Below, piece after piece: positions 44,265 to 48,107 of a stretch of DNA of 48,107 bases. A program made the translations under genes and the position numbers. Below the pieces are notes generated by a model. It saw nothing but the letters and a program-made list of their open reading frames with translations. It had not been told where the DNA came from and searched no databases. The DNA lies in contig JADZEF010000043.1 of the NCBI GenBank assembly GCA_020850695.1, positions 1 through 48,107 of the forward strand, in the 5' to 3' direction. This DNA comes from Planctomycetaceae bacterium. GTDB taxonomy: Bacteria; Planctomycetota; Planctomycetia; Planctomycetales; Planctomycetaceae. Within the stretch, counting starts at the first letter, position 1. Each line of letters opens with the position of its first letter.

Positions 44265-45916
44265 CTTTTCGTCGGCGCTTCGCCCGGTGACGCGTCCCGC
44301 GCCATCTTCCCCATCATCGTCTCGCTGAAGCCTTTCAGGTCGGTCCAGAATGTTCCCTGGCCCGCATACAACAGGTTCAGTTCGACCGTTTCGGGCAGGC
44401 CCGTCGCGAAGATCCACTGGTTGTACGCTTCACCCGAGCCGAAGGCATCGACCGCCATTTTGAACTTCTCGGACTTCGCCTGCTCGAGCAGCTTCTTCGA
44501 GCTCGCCTTTGCTTCCCCCAGCGTCACCGACGCCTGCGCGTCGAGCTCGGCCGTCTCCTTGTCGATCTTGGCCACCAGTTGAGTCGTCTCGGCCTTCGTC
44601 TGCTCCGCTTCCTTCTGCCCCTCGGCCATCTGCTTCGCAACGAGCTTCTCGGTCTCGACCCGCGTCCGCTCGGTCTCCAGCTTGACCTTTTCCTTTTCCT
44701 CCGCGAGCGTGCCCTGCGTCTTGGTCGTAATCTGCTCCTGCTCGCGGGTCAGTTTCAACTCTTCCGCGATGTACGAGTCCTGGATCGGCAGCCGCACTTC
44801 CTGCGGGATGTAAATGTGTCGCACCAGCCCGTACAGCAGGCTCACTTCCTTCTCCTCCAGCACCTTCTTGAAGTTCTCCGACGCCTTCAGCTGGAATACC
44901 TGCCGGGAGTCGCCGACCAGCAGATCGACCGCCCCCAGCTTCGAACCTTCGTTGCGGCAGATGCTTTCGATCTGCGGGAGCACCACCTTCTGTTCGACCG
45001 AAGCGATGTTGCCGAAGCGGCGGATGACGTTGGGCGCCTGATCCGGCATGATGCCCCAGATAGCGGTGAAGTCCATGTGAATCGTGAACCCGTCCTTCGA
45101 CGGAAACGCGATGCCGCTGTTGTCGTCGGCGATCATCGGCTCCCCGCTGGCGTCGAGGGCCACGTCCCCCGCTTTGTCCAGCACGAGGTTCGCGGTGACG
45201 CTGTTCTCGCGGTATCCGACCTTCACCACGTCGACCTGCTGCTCGCGCGGGTTGATGAGATAAAGCCCCGGTTGAAGGACCTTGTCCTGAATACCCGACG
45301 TCCCCTGAGTTGCCAGGTTGTCGGTCAGGTTAGTGACGACGCCGACATAGCCCGACGGCACATTGACCCACCCGCCATGCTTGATCTGCCCGCCGCCGGA
45401 ATCGGTTGCCTCTTCCTTGACCACCTTCACTTCGTAGCCATACGAGTTGATGCGGTAGCGTCCCGGGGGAAGCGGCTTGCGCAGAATTCCCTGGTGCTTC
45501 GTCGAGCCGATGTCGCCGTCGACGAGGAACTGACCGGACGAGAGAGGGGCGCCCATCTTGCTCGTGACGATGCCGACTTCGCCCGGTTCGATGATCAGGT
45601 CCTTCACCAGCGTCCGTTCCCACCACAGCGGGTTGTAGAAGTGACGCCCGGGGCCGACCATCTGCTCGAGCACGCCAATCTCGGCCGGTTCGCCTGAGTC
45701 TTCGACCTTTGCAAAGCTCCCCGAGGCAGCCGGAGGTCGCGATCCCGGCAGGAGCGGAAGCGGCGGCCCCTTGTAGCGGAGCTGCAGGCTGTAGCCTTCA
45801 TCGACGTAGATCCGGTTCCACGTCCACTCGTAGCAGAACCACAGAAACCCGGCGAGCATCCCGCAGGCGATCGCAATGAAGGCGCCGTTGCGGGGAATGG
45901 GAGAGTTGGTCGTCAT
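44261..45916 (-). CDS. SPFH-domain (band 7/flotillin-like) membrane protein A
   Basis: 551 residues. A single N-terminal membrane helix (about 12-33, GAFIAIACGMLAGFLWFCYEW) anchors a large domain. The region with GYVGVVTNLTDNLATQGTSG, VLQPGLYLINPREQQVDVVK (about 190-230) and the following beta/alpha part to about 370 is the SPFH core. A long Glu/Lys/Ala coiled coil (about 385-485) follows, then a conserved-looking tail with AYNQWIFATGLPETVELNLL. Related proteins oligomerise into membrane microdomains that organise proteases or transport. The second SPFH gene lies upstream, 147 bp away, in the same direction, suggesting a hetero-oligomer. Stop TAG is part of a REP element. Confidence 0.9.
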   Translation of the reverse strand: MTTNSPIPRNGAFIAIACGMLAGFLWFCYEWTWNRIYVDEGYSLQLRYKGPPLPLLPGSRPPAASGSFAKVEDSGEPAEIGVLEQMVGPGRHFYNPLWWERTLVKDLIIEPGEVGIVTSKMGAPLSSGQFLVDGDIGSTKHQGILRKPLPPGRYRINSYGYEVKVVKEEATDSGGGQIKHGGWVNVPSGYVGVVTNLTDNLATQGTSGIQDKVLQPGLYLINPREQQVDVVKVGYRENSVTANLVLDKAGDVALDASGEPMIADDNSGIAFPSKDGFTIHMDFTAIWGIMPDQAPNVIRRFGNIASVEQKVVLPQIESICRNEGSKLGAVDLLVGDSRQVFQLKASENFKKVLEEKEVSLLYGLVRHIYIPQEVRLPIQDSYIAEELKLTREQEQITTKTQGTLAEEKEKVKLETERTRVETEKLVAKQMAEGQKEAEQTKAETTQLVAKIDKETAELDAQASVTLGEAKASSKKLLEQAKSEKFKMAVDAFGSGEAYNQWIFATGLPETVELNLLYAGQGTFWTDLKGFSETMMGKMARDASPGEAPTKR

Positions 45917-45970
45917 GGTTGGAATCCGATGAGTAAGCGGATTGATGGAGTCAGTTTCAACCTCGAGAGT

Positions 45971-46040
45971 GCCCGGGCCTGAATCTTTGCGAGGCCCGGA
46001 GCTCGCGTGAGGACCGGGCCTTCCCTTCGGTCAGACCCGG
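45971..46040. repeat. Hairpin repeats between the two SPFH genes
   Basis: GCCCGGGCCT and AGGCCCGGAGC (45971-46002) form a stem, and a related ACCGGGCCT with its partner AGACCCGG follows to 46037. The repeated core is CCGGGCC. The stems fill the 147-bp spacer and could act as an mRNA processing or attenuation structure between the genes. Confidence 0.5.
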
Positions 46041-46063
46041 CCACCCGACGCGAACGGTCGGCC

Positions 46064-47686
46064 TCACTTCGGTGCCGTCGCGCTGGCCGCCCTCGTCTCC
46101 TGACTCCTGACTCCTGTCTCCTGACTCCTGCCCTTCGTCCCCTCAAACCCCTCGAACACCCGCATGATCGGGCTGTCGGCCGTGTTGGCCATGATCCGCT
46201 TGTACGACGGCGCCAGCTTCTGCAGCATCACGAACCGGGCGAACTGCCCGCCGTCGCCGTTGAAGGCTTCGACCGCCGTCTTCCAACCCGCCGCATCGGC
46301 CTCATTCTGGAACCGCACGACGTCCGCCTCGGCCTTCCCCTTCGAGACGATCGCCGCCGCCTCGTCCTTCGCCGCATCCAGCTTGAACTGGGCAACCGCC
46401 TTCTTCTCTTCCGCCTTGGTGACGGCCACTTCCTGCTCCTGGATTGCGGCGGTCGTCAGCTTCACCACCGCCTGCTGAGACTTCACCAAAGCTTCCTTCT
46501 GCTTGATCATCTCGCGTTCGATGGCGAGCTTCTGCTCGGACGCCTGCTGCAGGATCTGCTGCTGGTATTGCTTCTCCTGCTGCTTGGCGATTTCACGGTC
46601 ACGGACAGGTGACGCAATTTTTTCGGGCGGGCGGATCCGTGTGATCAACGCCTGGATGATGTCGACTCCCATCGGCTCGCATGCCTGCCGCATCTCCTTT
46701 TGAAACTCTTCCTGGAAGATGCTGCGGGTCTCGCCCTGGATGAACTCGCGACCCAGTTCGTTCGAGCCTCGCAGCCGGCAGAAGCTGCGGGCGTTGGGCA
46801 TGATCACCTTGCGGATGATCTCTTCGTCGATGGGGTCGAACGGATCAATGACCCCCTTGTCCCCTTGCTTGAACTCGTTGTACGTGACGTAAACCTCAGC
46901 CGCCTTCTCCGAGTGAATGCGGAACTCGATCACGCCGTCGAGGCTCACCCAGAATCCATCCTTCGAGGGGAAACCCATATCGCGATTTTCGGCCAGGTTG
47001 TAGCGCTGGCTGCGGCAATCGACCAGGCCGATCCGCTGCTCGTAGGGGTTGATGTAATACGTCCCCGAATCGAGCGTCTCTTCCTGCACGCCGCGGTAGC
47101 CCTTGGGCACCAACAGCTTGTTGGGGTCGGGAGCGAGCGGGCCGGCGAGGTTCGTCACGACCCCCTTGAAGCCGCCGGGGATCGTCACCGGGGCTTTGCG
47201 TTCGAGCTTGAAGAGGTACGGATGGATGGCGTATCGGCCGGGACGCAGCACGCCGGGGACGATGCCTTTGGACGTCGGTTCGCCGTTGGCATCGACGTGG
47301 GCGAGGAACTCTCCGTAGGGGAGTTCGTCTCCAACCAGGCTCACCCGCACGCCCACTTCGCCGTCGCGGATCACTTCCTGCGGGAGGACAGTCCAGCTCC
47401 AGTCGAAGGGGTTGTAGAAGTAGCGTCCTTCGGTGAGGAACCAGGACTGCACCCCTTTGTATTCGGCGTTCTCCTTCGTCCCGGGAGCGACCTCCTGATC
47501 GTTGGGAAGGTCCTTGCCGCTCTTCTTGGTGAGGATCGCCATCGAACCCGTGGGGACGTCGATGCGGCACTGGGTATACATCGTCCAGGCGGCCGTCACG
47601 GCGATGACGCCGCCCGCCAGCGCGGTGAAGAACCAGCGTCCGTTGCGGGGACGTTCGTCCGGATTGAAGACCCGTTGTTTCGCCAT
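46064..47686 (-). CDS. SPFH-domain (band 7/flotillin-like) membrane protein B
   Basis: 540 residues; GGAAG lies before ATG 47686. Membrane helix about 18-38 (WFFTALAGGVIAVTAAWTMY), then a large N-terminal region and SPFH core (about 165-360) with GGFKGVVTNLAGPLAPDPNK, GVQEETLDSGTYYINPYEQR and GFPSKDGFWVSLDGVIEFRI. The coiled coil (about 370-480) is Gln/Lys/Glu-rich (KQQEKQYQQQILQQASEQK). Same layout as protein A, only moderately similar in sequence, so an old duplication. The last about 20 residues (RSQETGVRSQET...) are encoded by a CAGGAGT-type tandem repeat, and probably were added when a repeat overlapped the original 3' end. No strong promoter is seen upstream. Confidence 0.9.
   Translation of the reverse strand: MAKQRVFNPDERPRNGRWFFTALAGGVIAVTAAWTMYTQCRIDVPTGSMAILTKKSGKDLPNDQEVAPGTKENAEYKGVQSWFLTEGRYFYNPFDWSWTVLPQEVIRDGEVGVRVSLVGDELPYGEFLAHVDANGEPTSKGIVPGVLRPGRYAIHPYLFKLERKAPVTIPGGFKGVVTNLAGPLAPDPNKLLVPKGYRGVQEETLDSGTYYINPYEQRIGLVDCRSQRYNLAENRDMGFPSKDGFWVSLDGVIEFRIHSEKAAEVYVTYNEFKQGDKGVIDPFDPIDEEIIRKVIMPNARSFCRLRGSNELGREFIQGETRSIFQEEFQKEMRQACEPMGVDIIQALITRIRPPEKIASPVRDREIAKQQEKQYQQQILQQASEQKLAIEREMIKQKEALVKSQQAVVKLTTAAIQEQEVAVTKAEEKKAVAQFKLDAAKDEAAAIVSKGKAEADVVRFQNEADAAGWKTAVEAFNGDGGQFARFVMLQKLAPSYKRIMANTADSPIMRVFEGFEGTKGRSQETGVRSQETRAASATAPK
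46094..46131. repeat. Tandem repeat (GACTCCT/CAGGAGT units) inside the SPFH B gene
   Basis: Units TCTCCTGACTCCTGACTCCT then GTCTCCTGACTCCTG. In the minus-strand gene this reads as GAGTCAGGAGACAGGAG and encodes repeats of S-Q-E-T/R-S-Q-E-T at the C-terminus. The unit has the purine-rich character of the window's intergenic repeats. Confidence 0.75.
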
Positions 47687-47917
47687 ACAGGCTTCCTTCG
47701 GGGAATCGAGAGGTTCGCGAGTGCGACCCGCCGAGTGGCGGGAACGAGAGTTTCAGACGGGTGATTTCAACAGCCTAACGCAGGAATCCGTCCGCGGGTT
47801 CAGGCAGGCGCGGGAAATGGCCGGGTTGCGGCGGAAAGCCGACTGAACACCCGCATCGCACGACGGTTGGTGCTCATCTTATGCGGTTCAGTCGCTAAAG
47901 ACGGGATTGTCGGAAGA

Positions 47918-47943
47918 GTAGCCCTCATGTTCCGCATGAGGCC
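47918..47943 (+). repeat. REP-like GTAG hairpin (CCTCATG/CATGAGG)
   Basis: GTAGC followed by CCTCATG-TTCCG-CATGAGG and CC. It has the GTAG-plus-palindrome form of REP elements. One copy in the window, in the 421-bp region 47687-48107, which holds no supported gene. Confidence 0.6.
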
Positions 47944-47980
47944 AAGTGGTCCATTTCAGAAGTTTCTGAAGGGTCATGAT

Positions 47981-48065
47981 GGGTGGCTGGGGTCGACCGA
48001 AGGGAGCCCCCAGCTTTCGACGCGGAGTTCGCTGGGGGCTCGCAAAGCCTCGACCCCAGCCACCC
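47981..48065. repeat. Long nested hairpin (GGGTGGCTGGGGTCGA family)
   Basis: Outer arms GGGTGGCTGGGGTCGA (47981-47996) and TCGACCCCAGCCACCC pair over 16 bp. Inside, GAGCCCCCAGC and GCTGGGGGCTC pair over 11 bp, leaving a short central loop and two small internal loops. No ORF fits. This is the largest perfect-arm hairpin in the window. Confidence 0.85.
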
Positions 48066-48107
48066 CTTTCTGGTCATTCAGGTTTGCTGGAACCCTCCTG
48101 AAACTTG

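Overview
The window reads as a chromosomal segment of a Planctomycetota bacterium, probably class Planctomycetia. The evidence is the high GC content and a set of lineage-typical genes: two DUF1501 (Tat-exported) proteins, one giant cytochrome-c/DUF1549/DUF1553 protein, an ECF sigma factor beside a Ser/Thr kinase with TPRs, a pair of SPFH-domain proteins, ComB, a YfhO-like membrane protein and secreted esterases. About 28 protein genes are supported. I saw no rRNA, tRNA or CRISPR array and no intact transposase. The 5' edge cuts through aconitase.

Layout. 1-7.2 kb: aconitase C-terminal half, a small membrane protein, a secreted glycerophosphodiester phosphodiesterase, a DUF2325 protein, a small beta-sandwich-like protein and a large secreted esterase. 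7.6-13.5 kb: an EpmA-like lysyl ligase, an exported prenyltransferase-fold protein with a CxxCH motif, then an ECF sigma factor and a Ser/Thr kinase/TPR gene. 13.6-19.6 kb: a YhaN-like SMC-type ATPase and polyphosphate kinase. 19.7-25 kb: DUF1501, GpsA, a small conserved-looking protein and a membrane-anchored coiled-coil protein. 25.6-29.6 kb: C-terminal processing protease and RecG. 29.7-37.4 kb: a minus-strand run of RluA-type pseudouridine synthase, Gfo/Idh oxidoreductase, quinone-oxidoreductase-like MDR protein, YfhO-like protein, ComB and DUF1501. 37.7-42.9 kb: CocE/NonD hydrolase and the DUF1549/DUF1553 protein. 43-47.7 kb: a decayed hicBA toxin-antitoxin locus, a four-helix membrane protein and two SPFH proteins.

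The most striking feature is non-coding. Nearly every larger spacer holds inverted-repeat DNA from about nine sequence families. Several have the form of REP elements: GTAG followed by a hairpin, often in inverted pairs. Three minus-strand genes (Gfo/Idh, comB, the first SPFH gene) end in TAG stop codons that are part of the GTAG tetranucleotide. Only one other gene in the window ends in TAG. A second, purine-rich family lies on the TGA stops of gpsA, recG and the RluA-type gene. A third repeat has been read into the C-terminus of an SPFH protein. The other clear discovery is hicBA, carrying an early TAG in hicB, a hicB-hicA junction out of frame, a frameshift in hicA and a TGA near its end. 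Much of the rest is ordinary planctomycete housekeeping and envelope biology.
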